Assembly (NCBI GenBank): GCA_030630075.1
Contig: DAOVNS010000012.1
Coordinates: 1 to 23,891, forward strand
From: a bacterium
GTDB lineage: Bacteria; Dependentiae; Babeliae; Babeliales; UASB340
DNA: 23,891 nucleotides
Direction of reading: 5' to 3'
The position numbers were made by a program, and so were the translations under genes. Below the pieces are notes generated by a model. The model was not told the DNA's origin, made no database searches, and was given only the letters and a program-made list of their open reading frames with translations. Below are positions 8,167 through 16,710 of this stretch, in pieces (the stretch's first letter is position 1; every line of letters starts with the position of its first letter).

Positions 8167-10155
8167 TTATAGAGTTGCAAGTAATAATGAAATTATTGCC
8201 ATCAACTTAATTAAAATATTTAATGATGGTCCGGATGTATCTTTGAATGGATCACCAACTGTATCTCCAACAACAGCTGCTTTGTGAGCATCAGATCCTT
8301 TACCGCCAAAATTTCCTGCTTCAATATATTTTTTAGCGTTATCCCATGCACCACCACTATTTGCCATCATTAATGCCATAACAACGCCGGTTAAAGTTGC
8401 GCCAACTAAAAATCCACCAAGTGCCAAGTTTCCAGATGCACCGAATGCAAATTTAATAATTATAGGAACTGTAACTGTTAAAATTCCAGGTAAAAGCATT
8501 TCTCTAAGTGCGGCATTTGTACTGATTTCAATACAGCGATTATAATCAGGTTCTGCTTTACCTTCCATTAAACCTTTAATGCTTTTAAATTGTCTGCGAA
8601 CTTCTGTTACCATTTGCCATGCAGCATTACCAACAGATCTCATTGTAAGAGCAGAAATTAAAAATGGCATTGTTCCACCAATAAATAATCCAGCAATAAC
8701 TGTTGGGTTTAACAAGTTGAGTGCGGGAAGATCTGCTTTTTCACAAAATGCTGCAAACATTGCAAGGGCAGTAAGAGCAGCTGAACCGATAGCAAAACCT
8801 TTACCAAGTGCAGCAGTCATGTTTCCAAGAGAATCCAACTTGTCTGTAATTTTTCTAACGCCAGGACCAAAGCCAGACATTTCAGAAATTCCGCCAGCAT
8901 TATCTGCAATTGGACCATAAGCGTCAACAGACATTGTAATACCAACTGTTGCAAGCATTGATACTGCAGCAATTGCAACAGCAAAAAGTCCGCCAAAGAA
9001 CTTGTAAGAAATAAAAATTACAGCAGCAAGAGAACAAACTGGCAAAACTACTGATTCGAATCCGATAGATAAACCATAAATTAAGTTTGTACCAGCTCCA
9101 GAAACTGATGTTTCTGCAAGTTTTCTAATAGGAGTTCCATTTGTGTAGTAGTCTGTAATCAAGCCAATAACAACACCAGCTAAACCACCTGAAGCAATTG
9201 CTCCAAAAAGTTGCATTTCGATTCCTGCATATCTTAAATATCCATAAGATCCTGCTAAGAAAAATATTATTGCAACATATGTTGAATTATGAAGCATCTT
9301 GTTTAGTTTGCCGTTGAAAAGGTAAATTGAGCTTAAGCCAATAATGGAAGAAACTAAACCAATTGAGATTAACATTAGTGGAAGAGAAATATATTCAAGT
9401 CTGTTTGCATAGCTTTCGAATGCTAAAGCCATTGCTGCAACAGTTGCACCAACGTAAGATTCAAAAATATCGGCACCCATTCCAGCGGTATCACCAACGC
9501 AGTCACCAACGTTATCGGCAATAACAGCAGGATTTCTAGGATCATCTTCTGGAATTCCCATTTCAACTTTTCCAACTAAGTCAGCTCCAACATCGGCTGC
9601 TTTTGTAAAAATTCCGCCACCAACACGTGCAAAGAGTGCGATAGAACTTGCACCTAAACCAAAACATGCAAGAATTTGAATAAAGTCTAAATTTTTGTTT
9701 TGAACAAAAAGGAAGAATAGAATTCCAAGACCAAGTAAACCTAAACTTGCAACTACAAAACCCATAACAGAACCACCAAGAAGTGCTGTTAAAAAGGCTG
9801 CTCGTTCACCCTTTTCTTTTGCGGCAAGAGTTGTTGCTTCATTTGCTTTTGTTGCTGCTTTCATTCCAACGAATCCTGCGAACATAGAAAATAATGCACC
9901 AACGACATATGCAATAGCTGTTACCAGATTAGTAACAATAAATAAGATTATAAAAACAATAGCGATGACGAAAGAAAGTATTGAATATTCTTTTTTGAGA
10001 AATGTCATTGCTCCATCGCGAATAAGTTCTGCGATGTGGGCAGCTTTTTTGTTAGTACTTTTTATATTAAAAATACTTCTTAATAATAACGCTACAAGCG
10101 TCATACCTAAAAATGATACCCCTAAAAAAATAGTTAAATATTGCATTAACTCCAT
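8167..10155 (-). CDS. hppA: Membrane-bound ion-translocating pyrophosphatase
   Basis: Couples hydrolysis of cytoplasmic pyrophosphate to export of H+ or Na+, giving membrane potential from a biosynthetic by-product. The 662 residues show about 15-16 membrane segments and all signature motifs: [11 protein letters not shown] at 188-198, [16 protein letters not shown] at 214-222, [12 protein letters not shown] at 411-422, and [14 protein letters not shown] near the C-terminus. In [10 protein letters not shown] (444-453) the residues at the two potassium-determining positions are Ala448 and Gly451, the pattern of K+-dependent enzymes; K+-independent ones have Lys and Thr. Whether it pumps H+ or Na+ cannot be told from this reading. 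The ATG at 10155 has AGGAG 9 bases upstream. A second in-frame ATG three codons later has poorer spacing. It is transcribed alone and is divergent from the RING-protein gene. Confidence 0.98.
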   Translation of the reverse strand: MELMQYLTIFLGVSFLGMTLVALLLRSIFNIKSTNKKAAHIAELIRDGAMTFLKKEYSILSFVIAIVFIILFIVTNLVTAIAYVVGALFSMFAGFVGMKAATKANEATTLAAKEKGERAAFLTALLGGSVMGFVVASLGLLGLGILFFLFVQNKNLDFIQILACFGLGASSIALFARVGGGIFTKAADVGADLVGKVEMGIPEDDPRNPAVIADNVGDCVGDTAGMGADIFESYVGATVAAMALAFESYANRLEYISLPLMLISIGLVSSIIGLSSIYLFNGKLNKMLHNSTYVAIIFFLAGSYGYLRYAGIEMQLFGAIASGGLAGVVIGLITDYYTNGTPIRKLAETSVSGAGTNLIYGLSIGFESVVLPVCSLAAVIFISYKFFGGLFAVAIAAVSMLATVGITMSVDAYGPIADNAGGISEMSGFGPGVRKITDKLDSLGNMTAALGKGFAIGSAALTALAMFAAFCEKADLPALNLLNPTVIAGLFIGGTMPFLISALTMRSVGNAAWQMVTEVRRQFKSIKGLMEGKAEPDYNRCIEISTNAALREMLLPGILTVTVPIIIKFAFGASGNLALGGFLVGATLTGVVMALMMANSGGAWDNAKKYIEAGNFGGKGSDAHKAAVVGDTVGDPFKDTSGPSLNILIKLMAIISLLLATL

Positions 10156-10276
10156 GAAATAAAACTCCTATAAAAGGGTGAAAAAATAAGACTAAAACAT
10201 AACGGGTAGATAAAAAGTTTAAAATAGAGGCTATTTTTGTAAAGCTAATTTTTTAATATTCGGTTAAAATAGAGCA

Positions 10277-10285
10277 TGATATAAT
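10277..10285 (+). promoter_or_regulatory. Extended -10 promoter of the RING-protein gene
   Basis: TG-A-TATAAT is a perfect extended -10 element (TG at 10277-10278, TATAAT at 10280-10285). It would start transcription about 35 bases before the ATG at 10327. No convincing -35 is present, as is usual for extended -10 promoters. It lies in the 171-bp divergent region shared with hppA. Confidence 0.5.
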
Positions 10286-10326
10286 ATTTTTAAAGTTTGC
10301 TGGCGTTATAAAAAAAGGGGAATGCT

Positions 10327-11148
10327 ATGGTAAATCTCAGATTTATAACTTTAAGTGTGATTTTGTTTTGCTTTGTCTCAACTATAGAAATAGACGCTTT
10401 TAATCTAGAACAGGTACGTTTATTATTAGAATTGAGTTGTGGAACTATGCAAAATGCAGATTTGAGTGGTGCAGATTTGAGTGGTGCAGATTTGAGTGGG
10501 CGCTCTTTTAAAAATATAAATTTTACAAAAGCAATTCTAAATGGTGCAAATTGTAATAATACTATATTTATAGGTTGCGTGTTTACCAATGCAATTATTT
10601 GTAATGCGCAATTTAATAATTCTCAGATAAGATGGACGACTTTTAAAGATGCTGTGATACAAAATTCTATATTTGATCGTTCAGTTATTGTGAATGGCAA
10701 TTTTAGAAGAGCTGATCTTAGGGAAACATCTTTTCAAAATTCAAGTTTGACTGGTGAAAAAGGTCGTAAAATTGGTTTTTCTGGATCTCGTTTGAATAGT
10801 ACAAATTTTAATGGTTCAACAATACGGGATGCTCATTTTAGAAATGCTATCATTGATAGGACAACTATTTTTGCAAATGCACATATTACAAATGTTTGTT
10901 TTAAAAAAACTTGTTTGGATGGAGTAGAGTTTAAGGTACAAGAACTACGAGAACGAAGAGTGTACGACGAAGAACCTCTTTGTCCAATTTGCAGAGAAGA
11001 TTATCAAAGGGGACGAGAATTAGGAATTCTACCTTGCGGCCATCGGTTTTGTAACGAATGTATATCCTCTTGGCTTAAAAGAATAAATAGTTGTCCTGTT
11101 TGTCGCTATGCGCCAATAATGGGGTATCAAAGGTTAGTTTTTGGATAA
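10327..11148 (+). CDS. Secreted pentapeptide-repeat protein with C-terminal RING finger (candidate E3 ubiquitin-ligase effector)
   Basis: A 273-residue protein in three parts. Residues 1-24 are a signal peptide. Residues ~42-200 are pentapeptide repeats of the A(D/N)Lxx type, with three identical ADLSG units at 44-58, expected to fold as a right-handed beta-helix used for protein contacts. Residues 219-260 form a C3HC4 RING finger with ligands C219, C222, C237, H239, C242, C245, C256 and C259, spaced C-x2-C-x14-C-x-H-x2-C-x2-C-x10-C-x2-C. The E2-contact residues I221, W249 and P257 are in place, and R260 directly after the last cysteine matches the 'linchpin' position of active E3 ligases. 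Bacteria lack canonical ubiquitin, so a role inside a eukaryotic host is inferred. The ATG follows AGGGGAATGCT. The gene is monocistronic between a divergent promoter and a strong terminator. Confidence 0.93.
   Translation: MVNLRFITLSVILFCFVSTIEIDAFNLEQVRLLLELSCGTMQNADLSGADLSGADLSGRSFKNINFTKAILNGANCNNTIFIGCVFTNAIICNAQFNNSQIRWTTFKDAVIQNSIFDRSVIVNGNFRRADLRETSFQNSSLTGEKGRKIGFSGSRLNSTNFNGSTIRDAHFRNAIIDRTTIFANAHITNVCFKKTCLDGVEFKVQELRERRVYDEEPLCPICREDYQRGRELGILPCGHRFCNECISSWLKRINSCPVCRYAPIMGYQRLVFG
10456..10500 (+). repeat. Three 15-bp tandem repeats encoding ADLSG
   Basis: GCAGATTTGAGTGGT occurs three times head to tail (10456-10470, 10471-10485, 10486-10500); only the last base of the third copy differs. 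The other pentapeptide codons in this gene are diverged, so this looks like a recent in-frame expansion. Confidence 0.95.
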
Positions 11149-11173
11149 ATTTAGTAATTGTTAACTTTGGCAT

Positions 11174-11210
11174 AAAAAAAGCTCATACAAAAAATGTATG
11201 AGCTTTTTTT
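11174..11210. terminator. Bidirectional rho-independent terminator between the RING gene and bamA
   Basis: GCTCATACA (11181-11189) and TGTATGAGC (11195-11203) form a perfect 9-bp stem with a 5-base A loop, flanked by seven A on the left and seven T on the right. It therefore has a T-tract on both strands and serves both convergent genes. Confidence 0.93.
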
Positions 11211-11226
11211 GCTTTTGATATTTTAA

Positions 11227-13662
11227 TTACCAGGCGTAATTCATACTTAAATGAAATTCGTGAGCAGATTCACCAGGTTTTTTATCAAGTTTATAACCCC
11301 AATCGATTTTAGCAGGAGTTGGTTTTAATAAATTCAAACCAAATCCAACTGAATGACGTAAGGTAAACTTATTACGCATTACATCATTTATATTCAAGTC
11401 GGCATATTTTGGAGTATCCCATCCGGCTCCAGCATCGTAAAATACGTGGCCTTTCATTGAGTAGTCGGGAATTAATGGGAAAATAAGTTCCGCATTAAAT
11501 TGTAATGCATGTTTACCTCCTAATGGATCGCCGTTTTTCCATGCGGGTCCAATGCTGCCCCAAACAAAACCTCTAACAGTATTTTGTCCACCCATATGAA
11601 ACAATTCTTTATATGGAATAATTTTTTTAACTTTATTTTTTGGATCTGAGTCTCCGAGCGAAAATACTGTTCCAATTTTTCCGTGAAGAACTAAGACTAA
11701 TGAATCTTCACCAATTAAAGCATTGTACCAACTTGTATCAAATTCAAGTTTCATAAAACTGTATTCTTGGTTGGCAAATGGTGGAACGGTTTTTGTATTA
11801 AGTACAAGTTTATATCCTTTGTTAGGATAAATTTGATGATTACGAGTATCTTTAATTAAATCTATTCCTGTCCAAAACATTGTACCGCGCTGAAATGTTC
11901 TATTGATAAGTGGAGTGAGTTGTTCTCTATATTGTCCTGTTGCCTGAGGTTTGTTGTTTTCTATATCTTCTACACCGAATTCTAGAAGTAATTGTAATCT
12001 TTTATCTATTGAAGGAAGCTGGAATCCGAATCTAGCATTACCTCCAGTGATGGTTTCTTTTGGCGTTTTTGTTACTTCGTTCCATTGATCATATTCTTCC
12101 CATCTTCTATAAAAACTTAATCCACCAGAAACATCTGTGTCAAAAACACTTGGATCAAAGAAATGTGCTTCAACTTTTTTGAACTCATGTCTATTAGCCT
12201 GAACCATCAATCCTGTATCCCAGCCCATTCCAAAAAGATTTTTCTTCTCAACGCTTAATGTTCCACGCAGTGACGGTTGAGCGTTATTTTTATCGGTACC
12301 GTAAGTTAATCCAGCTTGGAGATTTCCGGTTTTTGCTTCTTTTAAATTTAAATCAAGATCAACTTTATCATCGGATACTCTATGCATTTTCCAGTTAACG
12401 CCGCCGCGTTCAAAGAAACTTAAATATTCAACGTTTGATTTTGAGTCAGACAATTTTCTTGATGTTATAAGATCGCCTTCGCAGATATCTAATTGCCTTC
12501 TTACAACTTTATCAAGTGTAACTCTGTTTCCTGTTATATTTATTCTGTTTACGTATAATTTTTTCCCTTTTTCTACGTAAAAAGTTATATCTACATTGTT
12601 TGTATTTTCATCAGGTTTTACTTGAGGATAAACGTCAGCATAAATGTAACCTTTATCGCCGTATAAGTTTTTGATGTTGTTTATAGATTCAACCAGTTTG
12701 GTTTGTGAATATGGTTTATCTTCTTCTAGAACAACGTAATGTAATAATTCTTTTTCAGTGTAAAACTCGTCACCAAGGGCGCTTATGCTGCGAGTTGAAA
12801 AAAGATCACCTTCTTTTATGTCAAAAGTTATTATTATGTCGCGTCCGTTTTTGGAGAACTTAACTTTTGCATCCGCAACGGTTGCCATAAGGTAACCTTG
12901 ATCTTTATAAAAATATTCAATTCTGTGTTTATCTAGTTCGAGTGCATCTTCTTGGAATTCGCCGGCTCCATCAACAAAATTTAACAACCAATCTTCACGA
13001 GAAAATATAATTGTTCTTAATTGTCTATCCGGAATGTGCTTATTGCCTTTAAAATAAACGCGAGCAATTCTTGAAGGTAATCCTTCTTGTATTGTTATCA
13101 AAATTGTTGCTTTGTCTGGAGACTTTTTGTTTGGAATAACTTTTGTTGAAACTTTAGTTTTGTGATAATTTTCTTTGGCATACATTTTTTTGATGCCGAT
13201 TATTATTTTTTGTAAAACATCTTCATCTGTTGTTGAAACTTTGTCTAAATTTAATTCTTCTCTTATTTTTTTTGTTTTGATTGCCTTGTTGCCTTGAATA
13301 TCTACTTTTTCTGATAATTTGTTTTCTTCGACCTTTACGTAAAGGTTGATTTTTCCTTTTTCGAGTTCTTCTGTTTTGATTTTTACTTGTCGAAAATATC
13401 CAAGATTTAAAAGATTTTTGATTGCGTATCCGCTTTTAGATTTATCAAATTTTTCGTTTTCTTTGTACGGGAGTCGATTGAGAATTACTTCGGGTTTAAT
13501 ATACTTATTGCCAACAATTATGATATTGCTAATTATCGGTTCGGTTTCTTTTTGTGATACAAATTCATTGACATCAGGAGCTTTCGCCGAAGCGGAAGTT
13601 TTAAGAATCAAAAGACTGAATAAGAACAATACGCCAAATTTATTTACATTTTTTCTAAACAT
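11227..13662 (-). CDS. bamA: Outer membrane protein assembly factor BamA (Omp85)
   Basis: Core of the BAM machine that folds beta-barrel proteins into the outer membrane. The 811 residues comprise a signal peptide (1-27, ending SASA), about five POTRA domains in the N-terminal half (openings such as IIIVGNKYIKPEVI, DIQGNKAIKTKKI, VYFKGNKHIPDRQL and INITGNRVTLDKVV), and a C-terminal Omp85 barrel. The barrel has the loop motif VRGF at ~696-699 (family VRGY/F), a PAKIDWGYKL stretch like the family 'P(L/I)RLDyGyPL', and a last strand ending in the aromatic NYAW beta-signal. Length is typical. The ATG has GGAGA 7 bases upstream. The usual bamA neighbours (rseP, skp, lpxD) are absent here; the upstream gene is a hydrolase. 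Its partner bamD is about 9 kb away in the same window. Confidence 0.97.
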   Translation of the reverse strand: MFRKNVNKFGVLFLFSLLILKTSASAKAPDVNEFVSQKETEPIISNIIIVGNKYIKPEVILNRLPYKENEKFDKSKSGYAIKNLLNLGYFRQVKIKTEELEKGKINLYVKVEENKLSEKVDIQGNKAIKTKKIREELNLDKVSTTDEDVLQKIIIGIKKMYAKENYHKTKVSTKVIPNKKSPDKATILITIQEGLPSRIARVYFKGNKHIPDRQLRTIIFSREDWLLNFVDGAGEFQEDALELDKHRIEYFYKDQGYLMATVADAKVKFSKNGRDIIITFDIKEGDLFSTRSISALGDEFYTEKELLHYVVLEEDKPYSQTKLVESINNIKNLYGDKGYIYADVYPQVKPDENTNNVDITFYVEKGKKLYVNRINITGNRVTLDKVVRRQLDICEGDLITSRKLSDSKSNVEYLSFFERGGVNWKMHRVSDDKVDLDLNLKEAKTGNLQAGLTYGTDKNNAQPSLRGTLSVEKKNLFGMGWDTGLMVQANRHEFKKVEAHFFDPSVFDTDVSGGLSFYRRWEEYDQWNEVTKTPKETITGGNARFGFQLPSIDKRLQLLLEFGVEDIENNKPQATGQYREQLTPLINRTFQRGTMFWTGIDLIKDTRNHQIYPNKGYKLVLNTKTVPPFANQEYSFMKLEFDTSWYNALIGEDSLVLVLHGKIGTVFSLGDSDPKNKVKKIIPYKELFHMGGQNTVRGFVWGSIGPAWKNGDPLGGKHALQFNAELIFPLIPDYSMKGHVFYDAGAGWDTPKYADLNINDVMRNKFTLRHSVGFGLNLLKPTPAKIDWGYKLDKKPGESAHEFHLSMNYAW

Positions 13663-13733
13663 TATTTTTCTCCAAACTACTCGGATATCTATTTCTCTGT
13701 AATCGCTAGGAAAATAGAATACAATTTTGATCG

Positions 13734-13753
13734 AAAAAAGCTATGCTTTTTTT
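13734..13753 (-). terminator. Weak terminator-like hairpin downstream of the hydrolase gene
   Basis: AAAAAAGC, TAT, GCTTTTTT forms a short stem with only two G-C pairs and a T-run on either strand, 44 bases after the hydrolase stop and upstream of bamA. The stem is weak, so read-through into bamA is possible. Confidence 0.4.
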
Positions 13754-13796
13754 AGCAGTTTAGCCCGATATTGAAAAGATTAAAAGCTTGGATTTG

Positions 13797-15332
13797 TTAT
13801 AAGAGGCTACTATGTTTTTTTATCACATTAAATTCGCTAGATTGAGAAACCTCTTCTGGCTTCCAAATAGAAAAATTTGTTTTTAATTCATTTATTGTTG
13901 AAATAGGAATAGTGACTTTTTTTTCTACAAAAAACTTATCATGTTTGAACGCATAAATTTTTAATTTCTTATCAGATAAATTTATATTTATATCGATGTC
14001 ATTTATTTTAGATGAAATCTTTTTAATTAAATCCAAGAAAATCGGAGTTAACACTACTATTGGTAGTGGATTTAGATTTGTTTCATTTTCCCAACAAGGA
14101 AACCAGAATTCTTTGTGTGTTGGATCCTGGCTTTTTCTTGCACTGGCAAAAGAGAACAATTTAGACCAAAAGCTCGGTTCTTCGCTTGTTTTAGTATTGG
14201 AATTGGTTGTTGTAAAAGTTTGGGAGAAGTTTTTGTGCATGTTTGGTCTAAGCATTACTCTTGCTTGTATTACTTCTGGAATATCTGATTCACTTTTTTT
14301 ATTCGAAAATAAATCAAGTAGATTGAAACGTTTAAAGCTATATCTTTTTTTTGTAGATACCCAATCAATTTTTTGCACAGCATCTTCATCAGAATAGAAA
14401 TTAAAAACTTTTTTAAATGTTTTATCAAATATAAATGGTTCTGTTTCTTGTTGAATTGGTGTTCCTAACAAAATTAATTCATCTACTGCGAGATTTCTAT
14501 TGTAAGGAATGTAATCGAATTTTTTTTGACTACTTTGATTTAGTTCTAATTGATCGGAAATTGGCATATTTTCTTTTTCTGGAAGTTGTTTGATAATTTG
14601 ATAAATATTCATAAGTGATTCGTATTCATCACTATTTTTTGCAATAACTTTTATTTTATCGGGATCACACGAATTGTTTGCAATGTTTTTAACGCCAGCA
14701 AGATTTAGTGCTAAATTTCCACCGTGACTATGGCAAAGTATTCTAACTTTTGGATCTATGCCTTCTCTTTTATATTTTTCTATTTCTTCAGAAAGTGCAT
14801 TGTAGAATCGGATGGCTTCTTTTCTGCGTCGTTGTTGGCTAATTAATCCGCTCCATCCAAAAGTGTAAAAATTGTTTTTTTCGGTTTTTGTTTGCGCTGA
14901 ATTTAAAAACGTTTCATAAGCTTTTGCGATTGGATAAACGGCGTACTTATTGTTTTCTTGAGATTCAAGGTCGAATGTTGGATTAATTTTAACCAACCCT
15001 TTTTGGAGCATTGGCTGGTTTTTATAAAAATAATCATCTTTTCTAATTTTACTAACTAATTTTTTGTAGCTTGTTCCCGAAACATTATCTTGAATTACTT
15101 CTACAACATTAAGAAGTCCGAGTAGGCAGCCAAATGTTCCGTGTGTAAAAATAGTTATCCATTTTTGTGGTTGTTCTATTTTGGATTCTTCTGTTTGCCA
15201 AAGATTTGTAATTGGCTCATAAAATGTTGGTTTAAATAAAATTATCAAGATTGTGGATAACAATGTTATCGATATTAAGGAAATTATTAGAGGTTTTTTA
15301 CTGGATTCTTTTTCGTTGCCTTCGTTTTTCAT
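13797..15332 (-). CDS. Membrane-anchored alpha/beta-hydrolase (lipase/esterase-like serine hydrolase)
   Basis: A 511-residue protein with one N-terminal membrane helix (residues ~14-33) and a soluble part that should face the periplasm. FTHGTFG at 62-68 is the strand and oxyanion-hole HG motif of alpha/beta hydrolases. CHSHGGNLAL at 200-209 is the nucleophile elbow, with S202 as nucleophile; the first Gly of GxSxG is Cys. NFYSDEDAVQ at 311-320 has the position and character of the acid loop (D315 or D317), and H406 in PTHKEFW could complete the triad. A lipid or ester substrate is plausible but not shown by the sequence. The C-terminal ~100 residues are of unknown role. It is upstream of bamA on the same strand with a 134-bp gap. 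There is no strong Shine-Dalgarno beyond GAGAG near the ATG. Confidence 0.85.
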   Translation of the reverse strand: MKNEGNEKESSKKPLIISLISITLLSTILIILFKPTFYEPITNLWQTEESKIEQPQKWITIFTHGTFGCLLGLLNVVEVIQDNVSGTSYKKLVSKIRKDDYFYKNQPMLQKGLVKINPTFDLESQENNKYAVYPIAKAYETFLNSAQTKTEKNNFYTFGWSGLISQQRRRKEAIRFYNALSEEIEKYKREGIDPKVRILCHSHGGNLALNLAGVKNIANNSCDPDKIKVIAKNSDEYESLMNIYQIIKQLPEKENMPISDQLELNQSSQKKFDYIPYNRNLAVDELILLGTPIQQETEPFIFDKTFKKVFNFYSDEDAVQKIDWVSTKKRYSFKRFNLLDLFSNKKSESDIPEVIQARVMLRPNMHKNFSQTFTTTNSNTKTSEEPSFWSKLFSFASARKSQDPTHKEFWFPCWENETNLNPLPIVVLTPIFLDLIKKISSKINDIDININLSDKKLKIYAFKHDKFFVEKKVTIPISTINELKTNFSIWKPEEVSQSSEFNVIKKHSSLL

Positions 15333-15397
15333 ATACTCTCTTTCAAATGAATGATGGTTTTCTGACTAATTAAAATATTCTATTATCTTAAAAACGC

Positions 15398-15454
15398 AAG
15401 TTATAAAACTTGGAAAGTTATACAACTTGGAAAGTTATACAACTTGGAAAGTTT
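15398..15454. repeat. 17-bp tandem repeats with internal dyads upstream of a secreted-protein gene
   Basis: ACTTGGAAAGTTATACA is present as two exact head-to-tail copies (15408-15424, 15425-15441), with a partial copy on each side (15398-15407 and 15442-15453). Every unit contains the perfect dyad AACTT-GGA-AAGTT. The block lies in the 217-bp region between divergent genes (15333-15549) and looks like a multi-site operator or an iteron-like array. Confidence 0.85.
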
Positions 15455-15480
15455 AATAAATTAAAAATTAAGATTTACGC

Positions 15481-15511
15481 TTGTTTTGTAAAAACAGTTG
15501 TTTTGTAAAAA
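15481..15511. repeat. Pair of 14-bp direct repeats, 17-bp period
   Basis: TTGTTTTGTAAAAA occurs at 15481-15494 and again at 15498-15511. The 17-bp period equals that of the neighbouring tandem repeat block, although the sequence is unrelated. It lies 39 bases before the ATG at 15550. Confidence 0.75.
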
Positions 15512-15549
15512 ATAGGATTACAAAGTTTAAATGATTAGGAGAAGAGATT

Positions 15550-16545
15550 ATGAAAAAAAACTTTATTGCAATCTTTACAATGGTGTTTTTAGGGACACTT
15601 TTGCATTCAATTCCAGAACCGCTTGCTATTAAATTCGAAGACGAAATAAAAAAAGCAGATGAGTTAATAAAAGAAATAGAAAATAGTATTAATGATGTTG
15701 AAAACATTAATGAGGAAGATAATCAAAAAGAAGTAAGTGCGGAGTGGAAAGAAGAGATTGCTGATCAGTTTGGTCAAGATGTTTATTTGATAAAACAAAT
15801 TATTGTTGAGGGTGAAACGGATAACGAAGAACTGGATGATTTTATGAAATTGTTCAAAACGCAGCGAGATTGGTTTGATAAAACGATAACGGAAACGAAA
15901 TATTTCTTTGATCCAAAATATAATGCTGTTATGCAAAAAAAGATAACTTTGCAGAAGGTTGTAAAAGCTCAAGAACGAGCCGACGAAATTTTAAAAGAAC
16001 TTGTTGATATTCAAGAGGTTGGTCAAAATTATTATAAGCGGTTGCGCTTAGTTGTTTTGTACGACATCAACTCTAAAATTCAAAAAGCCATTGAACTTGG
16101 TACCGCAAATGAGTTTGATACTGGAATTTCCGAAGATAAGATAAAAGCCGTTGTAGAAAAAATAGCAAAAGATTTTAAAGAAAAAAGATTGCACGAAATT
16201 GATATTGAAAAAAAAGTGGCAATTGATGTAGATTCGATCGAGAGTGGATTATCAAACATAAAACACGAATTAGAAAAACAGAAGCTCGAAACGGACCTTG
16301 CAGAGCGAAAGTTATTTGATACTAATAAAGCGTACGAAGAATTAGAGCTTTTATTAGAAAAAACGATAAAAAATATGGAAAAACTAAGAAAAGAGGAAGT
16401 TGACCGTGCTCGTTGGCAGGTTGAAGAAAAATATAAACCCATTCTTGAAGGTAAAAATAAAAAGAATTTGGAATTGCAGCTGAAGCTCAAAAAGCTAAAA
16501 AAGACGGTTGAAGATCTAAAAATGGAGTTATCTGATACAAATTGA
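15550..16545 (+). CDS. Secreted coiled-coil protein, unknown function
   Basis: Not recognised. The 331-residue protein has a signal peptide (residues 1-20, MKKNFIAIFTMVFLGTLLHS). An acidic helical part follows (~27-70, many E/D), then a central region with FFDPKYNAVMQKK. The C-terminal ~120 residues form a long charged coiled coil (LEKQKLETDLAERKLFDTN onward), ending in K/E/L-rich heptads. No catalytic motif or further membrane segment was seen. The ATG has AGGAG 9 bases upstream. The leader region contains two sets of 17-bp-period repeats, hinting at specific regulation. Extended coiled coils suggest a structural or binding role in the periplasm or outside the cell. Confidence 0.85.
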   Translation: MKKNFIAIFTMVFLGTLLHSIPEPLAIKFEDEIKKADELIKEIENSINDVENINEEDNQKEVSAEWKEEIADQFGQDVYLIKQIIVEGETDNEELDDFMKLFKTQRDWFDKTITETKYFFDPKYNAVMQKKITLQKVVKAQERADEILKELVDIQEVGQNYYKRLRLVVLYDINSKIQKAIELGTANEFDTGISEDKIKAVVEKIAKDFKEKRLHEIDIEKKVAIDVDSIESGLSNIKHELEKQKLETDLAERKLFDTNKAYEELELLLEKTIKNMEKLRKEEVDRARWQVEEKYKPILEGKNKKNLELQLKLKKLKKTVEDLKMELSDTN

Positions 16546-16606
16546 ATAAATGTGTGGAGTTGCTTGTTTCGCGCTTGCATAGCAGTAAATTAGTTTGATT
16601 TTTCTA

Positions 16607-16636
16607 TTGATCAATGATAAAGTTAAGTCTTATTAT
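16607..16636 (+). promoter_or_regulatory. Candidate promoter for the 16711-20222 gene pair
   Basis: TTGATC (16607-16612) and TATTAT (16631-16636) with 18-bp spacing. A 7-bp inverted repeat, TATTCTG (16634-16640) and CAGAATA (16654-16660), follows at the expected transcript start. Supported only by motif matches in AT-rich DNA. Confidence 0.35.
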
Positions 16637-16710
16637 TCTGTATTCTTGTAATTCAGAATATTGGGTTTAGGGACAATTTAGGGATCATTATTTTTGGGAA
16701 GGGGCCTTCT

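Noticed and set aside
8579..8920. 113-codon open frame on the plus strand inside hppA
   Set aside because: Antisense to conserved membrane-pyrophosphatase motifs; a by-product of Ala/Gly-rich codons, with no ribosome site.
10290..10589. 99-codon minus-strand frame with repeated LKSAP
   Set aside because: The repeat is the complement of the ADLSG codons of the RING-protein gene, and the frame lies over its promoter and start.
13996..14397. 133-codon open frame on the plus strand inside the hydrolase gene
   Set aside because: Antisense to the well-supported alpha/beta-hydrolase frame that contains the catalytic motifs.
15398..15454. Possible CRISPR array
   Set aside because: The units abut with no spacers, are only 17 bp long, and no cas gene is near.
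16634..16660. 7-bp inverted repeat in the leader of the 16711 gene
   Set aside because: Short arms with a 13-base loop in AT-rich DNA; too weak to call a separate regulatory element.
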